A DNA stretch of 64,000 nt from Micromonospora sp. NBC_00421 (GCF_036017915.1 NZ_CP107929.1:2511501-2575500), one strand, 5' to 3'; numbered from the stretch's first letter, positions 46,502-55,639 are shown. The notes: generated by a model not told the origin, from the sequence alone. Numbers and translations are program-made.

Positions 46502-47521
46502 TCAGCGGGCCGCGCCGGTGGCCGGTGAGGACAGGTCGGCGCGCATGGCGCGTACCGCCTCGCCGGCGTAGAGGCACGCGGCCCGGTGGCCCGGGGTCAC
46601 CTCGATGGCGGGCGGATCGGTCTCGGCGCAGGCGGGACGGGCCTGCGGGCAGCGGGTCCGGAACCGGCAGCCGCTCGGCGGGTCGGTCGGGCTGGGCAGC
46701 TCACCGCTGAGGATGATCCGCCGCCGGTCGCGCTCCACCCGGGGGTCGGCCACCGGGATCGCCGACAGCAACGCCGCCGTGTACGGGTGGGCCGGCTCCC
46801 GCCAGAGCTGCGCCGGGGTGCCCGTCTCCACGATCCGCCCCAGGTACATCACCGCGATCCGGTCACTCAGGTGCTCCACCGCGGCCAGGTCGTGCGCGAT
46901 GAACAGGTAGGTCAGCCCGAGGTCCCGTTGCAGCCGGCGCAGCAGGTTCATGATCTGCGCCTGCACGCTCAGGTCGAGCGACGCGATCGGTTCGTCGAGG
47001 ACGATCAGCTCGGGCTCACCGGCCAGCGCGCGGGCGATCCCCACCCGCTGGCGTTGGCCGCCGGAGAGCTCGTGCGGGTGCCGACCGGCCAGCTCCGGTC
47101 GCAGGCCCACCAGGTCGAGCAGCTCGGCGACCCGACGTCGGCGGGCCTCGGCGGAACCCGCCAGCCGGTGCACGACGAGCGGTTCGGCGATGCTCGCGCC
47201 GACGGTACGCCGCGGGTCGAGCGACGCCTGTGGGTCCTGGAACACCATGGCCACCCGCCGGCGCAGCCCGCGCAGCCGACGACGTGACCAGCCGGTGACG
47301 TCCTGTCCGCCGACGGTGATCCGGCCGGCGGTCGGATCGACAAGTCGCAGCAGCGCCAGCCCGGTGGTCGACTTGCCGCTGCCGGACTCCCCCACCAGGC
47401 CCAGGGTCTCGCCCGCCCGCACGGTCAGCGACACCCCGTCCACCGCGCGCACCGGCGGGCCGCCGGGGCTGGGAAACCAGACCGTGAGGTCGTCGAGTTC
47501 GGCGACGGTTCCCGTACTCAT
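46502..47521 (-). CDS. dppF: Oligopeptide ABC transporter ATP-binding protein (second)
   Basis: 339-residue ABC ATPase. Walker A is GESGSGKSTTG near residue 45, signature LSGGQRQRVGIARAL near 153, and Walker B LIVLDEPIASLD near 175. The C-terminal oligopeptide-transporter motif has GCRFRTRCP and a cysteine-rich tail that may bind an Fe-S cluster, as in Dpp/Opp ATPases. It overlaps the next ATPase gene (ATGA). Last gene of the importer operon; with its partner it powers peptide uptake at the membrane. Confidence 0.93.
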   Translation of the reverse strand: MSTGTVAELDDLTVWFPSPGGPPVRAVDGVSLTVRAGETLGLVGESGSGKSTTGLALLRLVDPTAGRITVGGQDVTGWSRRRLRGLRRRVAMVFQDPQASLDPRRTVGASIAEPLVVHRLAGSAEARRRRVAELLDLVGLRPELAGRHPHELSGGQRQRVGIARALAGEPELIVLDEPIASLDLSVQAQIMNLLRRLQRDLGLTYLFIAHDLAAVEHLSDRIAVMYLGRIVETGTPAQLWREPAHPYTAALLSAIPVADPRVERDRRRIILSGELPSPTDPPSGCRFRTRCPQARPACAETDPPAIEVTPGHRAACLYAGEAVRAMRADLSSPATGAAR

Positions 47522-48654
47522 CGGTCCTCCGGTGTGGGCTGGTGGCGGTCCTCGCCGGCGGGCGGGTCACCGGCGGGCCGGCCGTCGGTGGGACGGTGCT
47601 CGCCGATGGCGGGATGTTCGCCGATGGTGGGATGTTCGCCGATGGTGGGATAGAAGGTGCGGACCCGGTGGTCAGGCGCGATCGGGGTCAGCGGTGGCAG
47701 CTCGTGCGCGCAGCGGGCGTCGCCGCGTACCGGGCAGCGGGGCCAGAACGCGCAGCCCGCCGGCAGGTCGAGCGGGCTCGGCGGGGCGCCGGGGATCGCC
47801 GCCAGCTCCTCCCCGGCCGCGCCGGGCCGGGGCCGGGCGGCCAGCAGGGCCCGGGTGTACGGGTGCCCCGGCGTGACGAAGACCGCGTCGACCGGCCCCT
47901 GCTCGACGATCCGCCCGCCGTACATCACCGCGACGGTGTCGGCGATCCCGGCCACCACGCCGAGGTCGTGGGTGATCCAGACGACCGCCATGCCGAGTCG
48001 GCGACGCAGGTCGGCCACGAGTTCGACGATCTGCGCCTGGGTGGTGACGTCCAACGCGGTGGTCGGTTCGTCGGCGATCAGCAGTTCCGGCTCGCAGGCC
48101 AGCGCCATCGCGATGACGACGCGTTGGCGCATCCCGCCGGAGAACTGGTGCGGGTGGGCGTCCACCCGGCGGTCGGGTGCCGGGATGCCGACCAGGTCGA
48201 GCAGCTCGACGGCGCGGGACCGGGCCTGCCGCCGGTTCATCCCGAGGTGTTCCTCGCACGCCTCGGCGACCTGGCGACCGACGGTCAGCACCGGGTTGAG
48301 GGTGGTCATCGGGTCCTGGAAGACGAACCCGACGTGTCGGCCCCGCCACCGCCGACGGTCCGCCTCGGACATGGCGGTCAACTCCCGGCCGAGCAGCCGG
48401 ACCCGGCCGGTGACCGTGGCCGAGCGCGGTGCCAGGCCGGTGGCGGCGAGCACGGTCATGCTCTTGCCGCTGCCGGACTCGCCGACCAGGGCGAGGGTCC
48501 GGCCGGGGGCCACCGACCAGTCGACCCCGGCGACCGCCCGCGCCGGGCCGTTGCGGGTGCCGAGGGTGACCGTCAGGTCGGCGATGTCCAGCACCGGTCC
48601 GCCACCGGATGCCGCACCCGCGACCCGGGGCGACGGTACGACGTGCTCGCTCAT
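47518..48654 (-). CDS. dppD: Oligopeptide ABC transporter ATP-binding protein (first)
   Basis: 378-residue ABC ATPase. Walker A GESGSGKSMTV is near residue 59, signature FSGGMRQRVVIAMAL near 166, and Walker B LLIADEPTTALD near 188. AGCAFWPRCPVRGDARC gives the oligopeptide-ATPase cysteine motif. The last about 50 residues contain repeated TIGEHPTIGEHP-type sequence, encoded by short tandem repeats near 47595-47650. It is cotranscribed with the permeases. Confidence 0.93.
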   Translation of the reverse strand: MSEHVVPSPRVAGAASGGGPVLDIADLTVTLGTRNGPARAVAGVDWSVAPGRTLALVGESGSGKSMTVLAATGLAPRSATVTGRVRLLGRELTAMSEADRRRWRGRHVGFVFQDPMTTLNPVLTVGRQVAEACEEHLGMNRRQARSRAVELLDLVGIPAPDRRVDAHPHQFSGGMRQRVVIAMALACEPELLIADEPTTALDVTTQAQIVELVADLRRRLGMAVVWITHDLGVVAGIADTVAVMYGGRIVEQGPVDAVFVTPGHPYTRALLAARPRPGAAGEELAAIPGAPPSPLDLPAGCAFWPRCPVRGDARCAHELPPLTPIAPDHRVRTFYPTIGEHPTIGEHPAIGEHRPTDGRPAGDPPAGEDRHQPTPEDR

Positions 48655-49625
48655 CGGGTGCTCCTCCGGGCCTCGCTGACGGTGAGCTGGCGCGGGTCGA
48701 GCACGTCCCGCAGCGCGTCACCGACCAGGTTGAAGGCGAGCACGGTCAGGAAGATCGCCGCACCGGGGAAGAACCCCAGCCACCAGGCGTCGGTGACGAA
48801 CCCGCGCCCGTCGTAGAGCATCCGGCCCCAGGCCGGCGCGGGTGGCTGGACGCCCAACCCGAGGAAGGACAGCGCCGCCTCGGACAGGATCGCGAAGGCC
48901 AGCGACAGCGAGGTCTGGACGATCAGCGGGGCGGCGATGTTGGGCAGCACGTGCCGGCGCAGGATGCGCAGGTCGGAGGTGCCGATGGAGACGGCGGCCC
49001 GGACGAAGACCTGTTCCCGGACGGCGAGCACGCTGGCCCGGGTGACCCGGGCGAAGATCGGGGTGTAGACCACCCCGATGGCGACCATGGCGGTGACCAG
49101 CCCCGGGCCGAGCACCGCGACGATCGCCACGGCGAGCAGCAGCACCGGGAACGCGAAGAGCACGTCCATGCCGCGCATCAGGATGTTGTCCGCCCAGCCG
49201 CCGTACCAGCCGGCGAGCAGGCCGACGGTGACCCCGACGGCCAGCGCGATGCCGACGCTGACCAGGCCCACCTGCAACGACACCCGGGCCGCCACCAGCA
49301 CCCGGCTGAGCACGTCACGGCCCAACTCGTCGGTGCCGAACGGGTGTGCGCCGCTGGGTGGGCGGAGCATCTGGTCGACGTCCACGTCGTTGGTGCCGGC
49401 CGGCGCGAGCCACTGCCCGGCCAGCCCGACGACCAGCAGCACCAGCAGGACCACCGTACCGGCGACGGCCGGCGGGTCGTGCCGCAGCGCGGTCAGCGTC
49501 CGCCGCAGGGTGCCCGCCTCGGCGGCCCGCCGGGGCGGGTGCTCGTCGGTCGGCGGAGGGTCGACGCGCGGCGGCGGGTGCGGCGTGCTGGCGGCGGTCG
49601 ACGTCCGGTCCCCAGGCGTGCTCAT
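48651..49625 (-). CDS. dppC: Oligopeptide ABC transporter permease
   Basis: 324 residues with about six transmembrane helices and the EAA-type loop (DLRILRRHVLPNIAAPLIV near 215). It starts after an about 50-residue cytosolic Pro-rich N-terminus. HPFGTDELGRDVLSRVL near 95 is the DppC hallmark. The ATG overlaps the upstream permease gene stop. It forms the channel with DppB. Confidence 0.93.
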   Translation of the reverse strand: MSTPGDRTSTAASTPHPPPRVDPPPTDEHPPRRAAEAGTLRRTLTALRHDPPAVAGTVVLLVLLVVGLAGQWLAPAGTNDVDVDQMLRPPSGAHPFGTDELGRDVLSRVLVAARVSLQVGLVSVGIALAVGVTVGLLAGWYGGWADNILMRGMDVLFAFPVLLLAVAIVAVLGPGLVTAMVAIGVVYTPIFARVTRASVLAVREQVFVRAAVSIGTSDLRILRRHVLPNIAAPLIVQTSLSLAFAILSEAALSFLGLGVQPPAPAWGRMLYDGRGFVTDAWWLGFFPGAAIFLTVLAFNLVGDALRDVLDPRQLTVSEARRSTR

Positions 49626-50566
49626 CGCAGCCTGATCCTCGGGTCGAGGCGGGCGTAGAGGACGTCCACCAGCAGGTTCATCAGCAGGAAGAGGCTGGCC
49701 ACGAAGAGCACCGCACCCTGGAGCACCGGGTAGTCCCGGGCCTGGACGGCGTCGTAGGTGAGCCGGCCGACGCCGGGCCAGGCGAACAGCACCTCGATCA
49801 CGATCACCCCGCCGACCAGGCTGGCCAGCTGCACCGCCACCACGGTGACCACCGGGATCAGCGCGTTGCGCAGTACGTGCCGGACCACCACCACCCGGCG
49901 GCGCAACCCCTTGGCCTCGGCGGTGCGGACGTAGTCCTCGGCGAGCACTTCGAGCACCGAGGAGCGGATGAACCGGGTGAGGATGGAGGCGGTGACCAGC
50001 CCGACGGCGGCGGCGGGCAGCGCCACGTGGGACGCCCAGCCGGCCGGGTCGTCGGTGAGCGCCACGTAGCCCGACGGTGGCAGCCAGCCGAGCACCCCGG
50101 CGAAGAGCAGGATGCCCATGATGCCCATCCAGAAATCCGGGACGGAGACCCCGAACTGGCTGAACACCCGGGCGGCGTGGTCGACGAACGAGCCGCTGCG
50201 CACCGCGGAGAGCACCCCGAGCGGGAAGGCGACGAGCAGGGCGAGCAGCACCGCGGTCACCGCCAGTGACAGGGTCGCGGGAAGCCGTTCCAGCACGATC
50301 GAGGTGACCGGCTGCCCGCTGCGGAAGCTGACCCCCAGGTCACCGGTGAGCGCGTGCCCGACATAGCTGAGGTACTGCACCACCAGCGGCCGGTCCAGCC
50401 CCGCGCGCTCCCGCAGCGCGTCGTAGGTCTGCTGGTCGAAGCGGGTGCCGAGGGAGACCCGGACCGGGTCGCCGGGGACCAGTTGCAGCAGCAGGAAGAC
50501 CACCAGGGTCACCCCGAGCAGGACGACGACAGACTGGAGCAGCCGTCGCAGGACGAAGCGTCCCAT
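49622..50566 (-). CDS. dppB: Oligopeptide ABC transporter permease
   Basis: 314 residues, six predicted transmembrane helices, starting MGRFVLRRLLQSVVVLLGVTLVVF. VPGDPVRVSLG near 31 and AEDYVRTAEAKGLRRRVVVVRHVLRNALIPV near 205 are DppB markers. Ten bases separate it from the binding-protein gene. It pairs with DppC. Confidence 0.94.
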   Translation of the reverse strand: MGRFVLRRLLQSVVVLLGVTLVVFLLLQLVPGDPVRVSLGTRFDQQTYDALRERAGLDRPLVVQYLSYVGHALTGDLGVSFRSGQPVTSIVLERLPATLSLAVTAVLLALLVAFPLGVLSAVRSGSFVDHAARVFSQFGVSVPDFWMGIMGILLFAGVLGWLPPSGYVALTDDPAGWASHVALPAAAVGLVTASILTRFIRSSVLEVLAEDYVRTAEAKGLRRRVVVVRHVLRNALIPVVTVVAVQLASLVGGVIVIEVLFAWPGVGRLTYDAVQARDYPVLQGAVLFVASLFLLMNLLVDVLYARLDPRIRLR

Positions 50567-50575
50567 GCCGCCCCC

Positions 50576-52126
50576 TCAGCGAGCCAGGGCGACGTCGCGG
50601 AACCGGATCGCCCGGTCGGTGCGGACCTGGTAGCCGGTGACCTTCTTGGACCAGCCCTGCACCACGTCCGGGTTGTAGAGGTAGATGTAGCTGGCGTCGT
50701 CGACGATCTGCTTCGCCGCCCGCTCGTACGTCTGCTTGCGGACCCCCTCGTCGGTCTGGGTGCGGGCCTGGTCGAGCAGGGTGTCCACGGCGGGATTGCT
50801 GTACTTGTGGAAGTTGAACGTGCCGCCGGTGCGGTGCTGGGCGTAGTAGAACTCGTCCGGGTCGATGTTGCCCAGCCAGCCGAGCAGGAACCCGCCGAAG
50901 TTCCCCTTGCCCTGCTCGTCGAGCCACTGGGCGAAGTCGAGGGTACGGATCTTCACGGTGATCCCGACGTCCTTCAACTGGGCGGCGATCACCTGGGCGG
51001 CGGTGACCGTCTCCGGGTATTCGCTCGTCACCATCAGGTCCATGGTGAGGCCCTTGACACCGGCCTGGCCGAGCAGTTGCCGGGCCCGGTCCGGGTCGTG
51101 CCGGTACGGCGAGTAGTCGTAGTACCAGGAGCTGCCCTTGGGGATGGCTGTCTGGTTGGCGGTGGCCTGCCCGAACTTGGCGGCCTTGGTGATCGCCTCC
51201 CGGTCCAGCGCGAACGCGACGGCCCGCCGGACGTTCACGTCGTCGTACGGCTTGCGCCCCTCGTTGAGGGCCAGGTACCAGTAGTCGGTCGAGGGGGTGG
51301 TGGACACCGCCACCTCACCGGCCTCCTTGAGCGCCGGCACCTGCTGCGGCGGCAGGTTGTCGGTCCACTGCACCTCGCCGCCGCGCAGGTTCTGCAGGGC
51401 CACCGTCGGGTCCTTGACGAAGGTGAAGGTGACCCCGTCGAGCTTGGGCTTCGCCCCCCAGTAGGCGTCGTTGCGGGTCAGCTTGATGTTGTCGCCGGAG
51501 GTGTAGCCGGCCACCGTGAACGGGCCGCTGCCCACCGGCCTGGTCTTGATCGCGCCGGACTCCACGTTGGACTTCTCGACGATGGCGACGCCCTTGAAGC
51601 CGCCGAGGTTGGCCAGCAGGTTGGGCGTCGGCGCGGTCAGCGTGACCACCACCGTGGCCGGGTCGGGCGCGGTCACCGACTTGACGGTGGCGAACTTGTA
51701 CGACGCGTTCAGCTTCTCCTTGATGATCCGCTGATACGAGTAGACGACGTCCTCCGAGGTCAACGGCGACCCGTCGGAGAACTTCACCCCCTCGCGGAGA
51801 GTGAATGTCCAGCTGAGCTGGTCGCTGCTGGTGGTCCACTTCGTGGCCAGCGCCGGGCCCATCTTCAGGTCGGCGTCCGGCTCGACGAGGGTGTCGTAGA
51901 CGTTCTCCAGCACCTCGAAGCTGTAGTAGGCCGAGGTCTTGTGCGGATCGAGCTGGTCCGGTTCGCCGCCGATGGCGGCGGTGAGCGTGCCGCCGGCCGA
52001 CCCACCGGCGGTGGAGCCGCCACCGTCGACGTCGACGCTCTCGCCCGCGCTGCACCCGGCCAGGCCGGTCAGGACGACGGCGAGTGCTCCCGCGGCGATC
52101 CTCGATCTGGTCATGGACACGGTCAT
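50576..52126 (-). CDS. dppA: Oligopeptide-binding lipoprotein
   Basis: Extracellular family 5 solute-binding protein of about 516 residues. A lipoprotein signal (ALAVVLTGLAGC) places the lipidated cysteine near residue 25, then GGTLTAAIGGEPDQLDPHKT and FTLREGVKFSDGSPLTSEDVVYSYQ are family blocks. It delivers di/oligopeptides or similar to the permeases. Start choice: the GGAGG site abuts the ATG at 52126, so the in-frame GTG at 52120 with six-base spacing may be the real start. It opens the dppABCDF-like operon. Confidence 0.93.
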   Translation of the reverse strand: MTVSMTRSRIAAGALAVVLTGLAGCSAGESVDVDGGGSTAGGSAGGTLTAAIGGEPDQLDPHKTSAYYSFEVLENVYDTLVEPDADLKMGPALATKWTTSSDQLSWTFTLREGVKFSDGSPLTSEDVVYSYQRIIKEKLNASYKFATVKSVTAPDPATVVVTLTAPTPNLLANLGGFKGVAIVEKSNVESGAIKTRPVGSGPFTVAGYTSGDNIKLTRNDAYWGAKPKLDGVTFTFVKDPTVALQNLRGGEVQWTDNLPPQQVPALKEAGEVAVSTTPSTDYWYLALNEGRKPYDDVNVRRAVAFALDREAITKAAKFGQATANQTAIPKGSSWYYDYSPYRHDPDRARQLLGQAGVKGLTMDLMVTSEYPETVTAAQVIAAQLKDVGITVKIRTLDFAQWLDEQGKGNFGGFLLGWLGNIDPDEFYYAQHRTGGTFNFHKYSNPAVDTLLDQARTQTDEGVRKQTYERAAKQIVDDASYIYLYNPDVVQGWSKKVTGYQVRTDRAIRFRDVALAR

Positions 52127-52210
52127 CCTCCGTCGCCTGGCAGATCAAAAACGCGAGTCTTCTCCGCCAAGCGGGGCAATGTCAATGAAATCAGTGCAAT
52201 TCCTCGATTG

Positions 52211-52253
52211 TCGCGCGTGGAACGTGCCCGCCAGCATCGCGCATGGAACGTGC
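52211..52253. repeat. Direct repeat upstream of peptide importer
   Basis: TCGCGCGTGGAACGTGC (52211-52227) and TCGCGCATGGAACGTGC (52237-52253) differ at one of 17 bases, with a 26-base period. They lie in an AT-richer region (52140-52270) upstream of the dppA-like gene, so an operator is plausible. No gene overlaps this gap. Confidence 0.6.
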
Positions 52254-52292
52254 ACAGCGGACACCCCGCTACTCTTTCCCGCAGCACGACGG

Positions 52293-52931
52293 TCAAACCT
52301 CACCCCCGCGACGGGGCACGGACCCCTCGCCGACCGGCCGGTCGAGGGTGCGGCTGCGTCCCCGGAACTCGGCCACCACCTCGTCGCCCCGGGTGACGGT
52401 CACGTCGTAGATGCCGCTGCGGCCGTACCGGACGCGTTCGCTGGCGTACGCGGTCAGCAGGTCGCCCTCGCGGACGGGGCGCAGGAAGCTGATCTCGCCG
52501 CCGGCCGCGACGGTGGCCGGGCCGTGGGTGTTGCAGGCCAGCGCGAAGGCGGTGTCGGCGAGCAGGAAGACGAAACCACCGTGGCCGATCCGGTGCCCGT
52601 TGACCATCCCGGCGGTCACCCGCATCCGGGCCACCGCCGCACCGCCGCCGGCCGAGACCAGCTCGATGCCGAGGCCCCGGGACGCCACGTCGGCGTCGAA
52701 CATGTCATGGGCGGCCGTCCGGCCCGTCCCGCCCCCACCGGCTCCTCTCTCCCCGGCGGGCTCGTTCTTCCCGCCCGCCGGGCCCTCCCCGGCGGGCTCC
52801 TTCTCCACGGCGGAGGCGGGCTCCACCCGCCCGGCCCGCCCGCCGCCGCGCCGCCTGCCGCCGGTCCGCCCGGCAAGGTCCGGTTCGCCGGGGCGTGGGC
52901 TGCGGTCCGGCACGGTTCCTCCTGTGGTCAC
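52293..52931 (-). CDS. paaI: PaaI-type hotdog thioesterase
   Basis: 212 residues from the far start, but the hotdog fold begins at MFDADVASRGLGIEL (ATG at 52703), leaving 136 residues. MVNGHRIGHGGFVFLLADTAFALACNTHG holds the conserved PaaI active-site block with the HGG and catalytic aspartate. PaaI hydrolyses hydroxyphenylacetyl-CoA-like thioesters, often as a proof-reading enzyme. The 76-residue upstream extension is Gly/Pro/Glu repeat (PAGEGPAGGKNEPAGE) and may not be translated. No phenylacetate-degradation genes are nearby. Confidence 0.82.
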   Translation of the reverse strand: MTTGGTVPDRSPRPGEPDLAGRTGGRRRGGGRAGRVEPASAVEKEPAGEGPAGGKNEPAGERGAGGGGTGRTAAHDMFDADVASRGLGIELVSAGGGAAVARMRVTAGMVNGHRIGHGGFVFLLADTAFALACNTHGPATVAAGGEISFLRPVREGDLLTAYASERVRYGRSGIYDVTVTRGDEVVAEFRGRSRTLDRPVGEGSVPRRGGEV

Positions 52932-53189
52932 CCGGCGCGACGACCGGGGCCGACGCCGGTCGCCGCTGCCGACCGTACGCGGGCGGAGCGGTGACCACCG
53001 GCCGCGGGGGGCGGGGCGGGCACCGCGACCTGCGGCGTCACCTCCTCCGGGCGGCGGGGGGAGGTCGGCCGGGCTATGCTCACGGACGTGTCGGCGGTGG
53101 GGCCCGCCGTCCCGGCGTCGACCGGGAGAACCGCGCCGGACGCGCCAACGGTCCCTGCCAGTGGTCCACGTACTGGTGGGGAGGTCCCG
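52932..53189. other. Divergent region before fluoride channel genes
   Basis: 258 bases without a recognised gene. A TATGCT hexamer lies at 53075-53080. I looked for the conserved fluoride (crcB) riboswitch segments and did not see them. Confidence 0.4.
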
Positions 53190-53675
53190 ATGGCACCACG
53201 GTCAACGCGCCGCGTCGATCCCGACGTCGACCTGCACGTCCCGGCCGACCGGGGTGAGCTGACCGCCCGCCCGGCCGCCGTGCTGGGCGCGATCGCCGCC
53301 GGTGGGATGCTCGGGGCGCTGGCCCGCGCCGGGGTGCAGACGGCCCTGCCGTACGCCCCGACCGGTTTCCCCTGGTCCACCTTTGCCGTGAACGTCACCG
53401 GTTGCCTGCTGATCGGGGCGCTGATGGCGGTGCTCGGCCGGCGTCGGGTCGGCCCGCTGGTCCGGCCCTTCGTCGGGGTAGGCGTGCTCGGCGGCTTCAC
53501 CACCTTCTCCGCGTACGTGGTGGACGTGCACCGGGCGCTGGCCTCCGGGGCCGCCGGGACGGCCCTGTGCTACCTGGCCGCCACCCTGGTCGGCGGCCTG
53601 CTGGCGGTCGTCGCCGGTGACGCCCTGGCCTCCCGGCTGCTGGACCGGCGCACCGGCCGGGAGGTCCCCCGGTGA
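53190..53675 (+). CDS. crcB: Fluoride ion channel subunit, CrcB/Fluc
   Basis: 161 residues. About 40 soluble residues precede four transmembrane helices. GALARAG (46-52), PWSTFAVNVTGCLLIG near 70 and VGVLGGFTTFSAYVVD near 108 are the Fluc pore and sodium-site motifs. The ATG at 53190 is preceded by GGGGAGG. The stop overlaps the partner gene (GTGA). Two-gene Fluc systems form antiparallel heterodimers that expel fluoride. Confidence 0.93.
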   Translation: MAPRSTRRVDPDVDLHVPADRGELTARPAAVLGAIAAGGMLGALARAGVQTALPYAPTGFPWSTFAVNVTGCLLIGALMAVLGRRRVGPLVRPFVGVGVLGGFTTFSAYVVDVHRALASGAAGTALCYLAATLVGGLLAVVAGDALASRLLDRRTGREVPR

Positions 53676-54034
53676 CCGTGCTGCTGATCGCGCTGGGCGC
53701 GGCGCTCGGCGCGCCGCTGCGTTACCTCACCGACCGCGCGGTGCAGGCCCGCCACGACTCCCGGTTCCCGTGGGGGACGCTGACCGTCAACCTCGCCGGC
53801 TCGCTGCTGCTCGGCGCGGTGGTCGGGATGCCCGTCGGGCCGGCGGTGACCGCGCTGGTCGGCACCGGCTTCTGCGGCGCGCTGACCACCTGGTCCACCT
53901 TCGGCTACGAGACCGTTCGGCTGGCCCGCGCCGGTGCCCGGCGGCACGCGGTGGCCAACGCCCTGGTCAGCGTCGTCGCCGGGCTGGGCGCGGCCACGCT
54001 CGGCTTCGCCCTGGCCCAGGCGCTCACCGGCTGA
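53672..54034 (+). CDS. crcB: Fluoride ion channel subunit, CrcB/Fluc (partner)
   Basis: 120 residues, four transmembrane helices. GAALGAPLRYLTDRA near 8, PWGTLTVNLAGSLLLG near 33 and GTGFCGALTTWSTFGYETVRL near 65 are the second copy of the pore motifs. The GTG overlaps the first crcB stop, so the pair is translationally coupled, matching a dual-gene heterodimer. Confidence 0.93.
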   Translation: MTVLLIALGAALGAPLRYLTDRAVQARHDSRFPWGTLTVNLAGSLLLGAVVGMPVGPAVTALVGTGFCGALTTWSTFGYETVRLARAGARRHAVANALVSVVAGLGAATLGFALAQALTG

Positions 54035-54049
54035 CCGGCGGGCCGGACC

Positions 54050-55009
54050 TCAGCGGACCGTGGTCACGTCCCGGCCGGCGTGCTCGTGGCCTCCGCCGTG
54101 CTCGTGGCCGTGCTCGTGGCCGTCGCCGTGCCGGTGGTGGTGACCATGGCCGTCGACCGGGTCGTCGGGGTGGTCGTGCGGGGTCTGCGGGCGGCCCACC
54201 TTGTCGGCGAAGCCGGGCATCGACACCCGGTACACGCAGGTGTCGCAGTTCATCCGGATGTCCCCGCCCAGCGCCTCGGCCTGCCGTTGCAGCACCAGGT
54301 CGGCCAGGGCGTCGCAGTCGCCGATCACCTCGGCGACCCGGATGTCGAGGTCGGGACGGTCGGCGGCGAACGCCCGCGACTGGTCCACGATCCGGTCCGG
54401 TAGCACCCCGGCGAACAGGAAGTACGGGGCGACCACGATCCGGCGGGCGCCGAGCCGACCCAGCCGGTCCAGCACCGCCGGCACGGACGGCTCGGCCAGC
54501 GAGATGAAACCCGGCTCGACTCCGGCGTAACCCCGCCCCTCCCAGAGCAGCCGGGCCACCTTCGCCACCTCGGCGTTGGCGTCCGGGTCGGTGGCGCCGC
54601 GCCCGATCAGCGCCACCCAGGTGCCGGCCCGGTCGGCCCCGGCCAGCGCGGCGTCGATCCGTTGCTCCAGGACGGTGTGCAGCAGCGGGTGCGGGCCGAG
54701 CGGCCGACCGTACCGGTAGGTCAGGCCGGCGTGCCGATCCCGCTCACGCGCCATCGCGGCGGGGATGTCACCCTTGCCGTGACCGGCGGCGGTGAGCACC
54801 AGCGGCAGCGCGACAAGCGACAGGTGACCCCGCGCGACCAGCGCGCTGACCGCGTCGGTCAACGGCGGCCGGGACAGCTCGATGAAACCACCCTCGACGT
54901 CGCCGACAGCGGCCCCGGCCCGGTGCCGGACCCGGTCGACGAGGGCCGCGAACTGACCGACCCCGGCCGCGCTGCGCGTACCGTGCCCGACGATGACCAG
55001 TGCGGTCAT
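54050..55009 (-). CDS. cbiX: Sirohydrochlorin/precorrin-2 cobalt chelatase (CbiX-type)
   Basis: 319 residues of two CbiX-like halves. The first histidine is in VGHGTRSAAG (H9) and the second in LTAAGHGKGDIP near 83, with VAPYFLFAGVLPDRI in the second half. A CNCDTC-like MNCDTCVYR motif follows near 265, then a histidine-rich tail (GHGHHHRHGDGHEHGHEHG) in the last 45 residues, a likely metal store. It inserts Co2+ into sirohydrochlorin. Last gene of the cobalamin operon; the ATG overlaps the cobH stop. Confidence 0.9.
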   Translation of the reverse strand: MTALVIVGHGTRSAAGVGQFAALVDRVRHRAGAAVGDVEGGFIELSRPPLTDAVSALVARGHLSLVALPLVLTAAGHGKGDIPAAMARERDRHAGLTYRYGRPLGPHPLLHTVLEQRIDAALAGADRAGTWVALIGRGATDPDANAEVAKVARLLWEGRGYAGVEPGFISLAEPSVPAVLDRLGRLGARRIVVAPYFLFAGVLPDRIVDQSRAFAADRPDLDIRVAEVIGDCDALADLVLQRQAEALGGDIRMNCDTCVYRVSMPGFADKVGRPQTPHDHPDDPVDGHGHHHRHGDGHEHGHEHGGGHEHAGRDVTTVR

Positions 55010-55599
55010 GATTCCTCCAGATAGAGCAGGGCGTTGAGGGCGGCGGCGGCGACCGCCGAGCCGCCCTTCTCGCCGATGTTGGACACGGCGGGCAGGCCAC
55101 TGGCCCGCAACGCCGCCTTGGACTCGGCGGCCCCGACGAAGCCGACCGGCAGGCCGACCACAAGCGCCGGGGCGGCTGCCACCGCGATCAACTCGACAAG
55201 TGCGGTCGGCGCGCAACCGACCACCCAGACCGCCCCCGGGCCGACCCGGTCCAGGGCGATCCGGACGGCCGCCGCCGACCGGGTCAGCCCGGCCTCCCGG
55301 GCCAGGACGGCGGTGGCCGGTTCACCGACCGGGCAGACGATCTCCCGCCCCGGGTGGGTGATCCCGGCGGCCACCATCGCCACGTCGGTGACGATCGGCG
55401 CCCCGGCCCGCAGCGCGGCCAGCCCACCGGCCAGCGCCACCTCGTCGCAGACCAGGTCGGTGACGTAGTCGAGGTCGGCGCTGGCGTGCACCACCCGCTC
55501 GACGACCGCGCGAGTCAACGGCGGCAGCCGTCCCAGGTCCACCCGGTCCCGCAGGATCCGGTAGGACTCCCGTTCGATCGGGTGGACGACCCGGCTCAC
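55006..55599 (-). CDS. cobH: Precorrin-8X methylmutase
   Basis: 197 residues. HPIERESYRIL near residue 5 holds the histidine of the 1,5-methyl shift; VVERVVHASADLDYV near 30, DVAMVAAGI near 70 and VGLPVGFVGAAESK near 155 are family blocks. It makes hydrogenobyrinate or cobyrinate. The GTG at 55599 is chosen; an ATG at 55659 in frame would overlap the ferredoxin end. It overlaps cbiX by ATGA. Confidence 0.9.
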   Translation of the reverse strand: MSRVVHPIERESYRILRDRVDLGRLPPLTRAVVERVVHASADLDYVTDLVCDEVALAGGLAALRAGAPIVTDVAMVAAGITHPGREIVCPVGEPATAVLAREAGLTRSAAAVRIALDRVGPGAVWVVGCAPTALVELIAVAAAPALVVGLPVGFVGAAESKAALRASGLPAVSNIGEKGGSAVAAAALNALLYLEES

Positions 55600-55639
55600 C
55601 GGCCACCCCCGGCGGTCGGTCGGGCGACGGCATGTCCGG

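Noticed and set aside
52960..53189. Fluoride riboswitch before crcB
   Set aside because: The conserved crcB-motif segments were looked for and not found; the region is plain GC-rich sequence.
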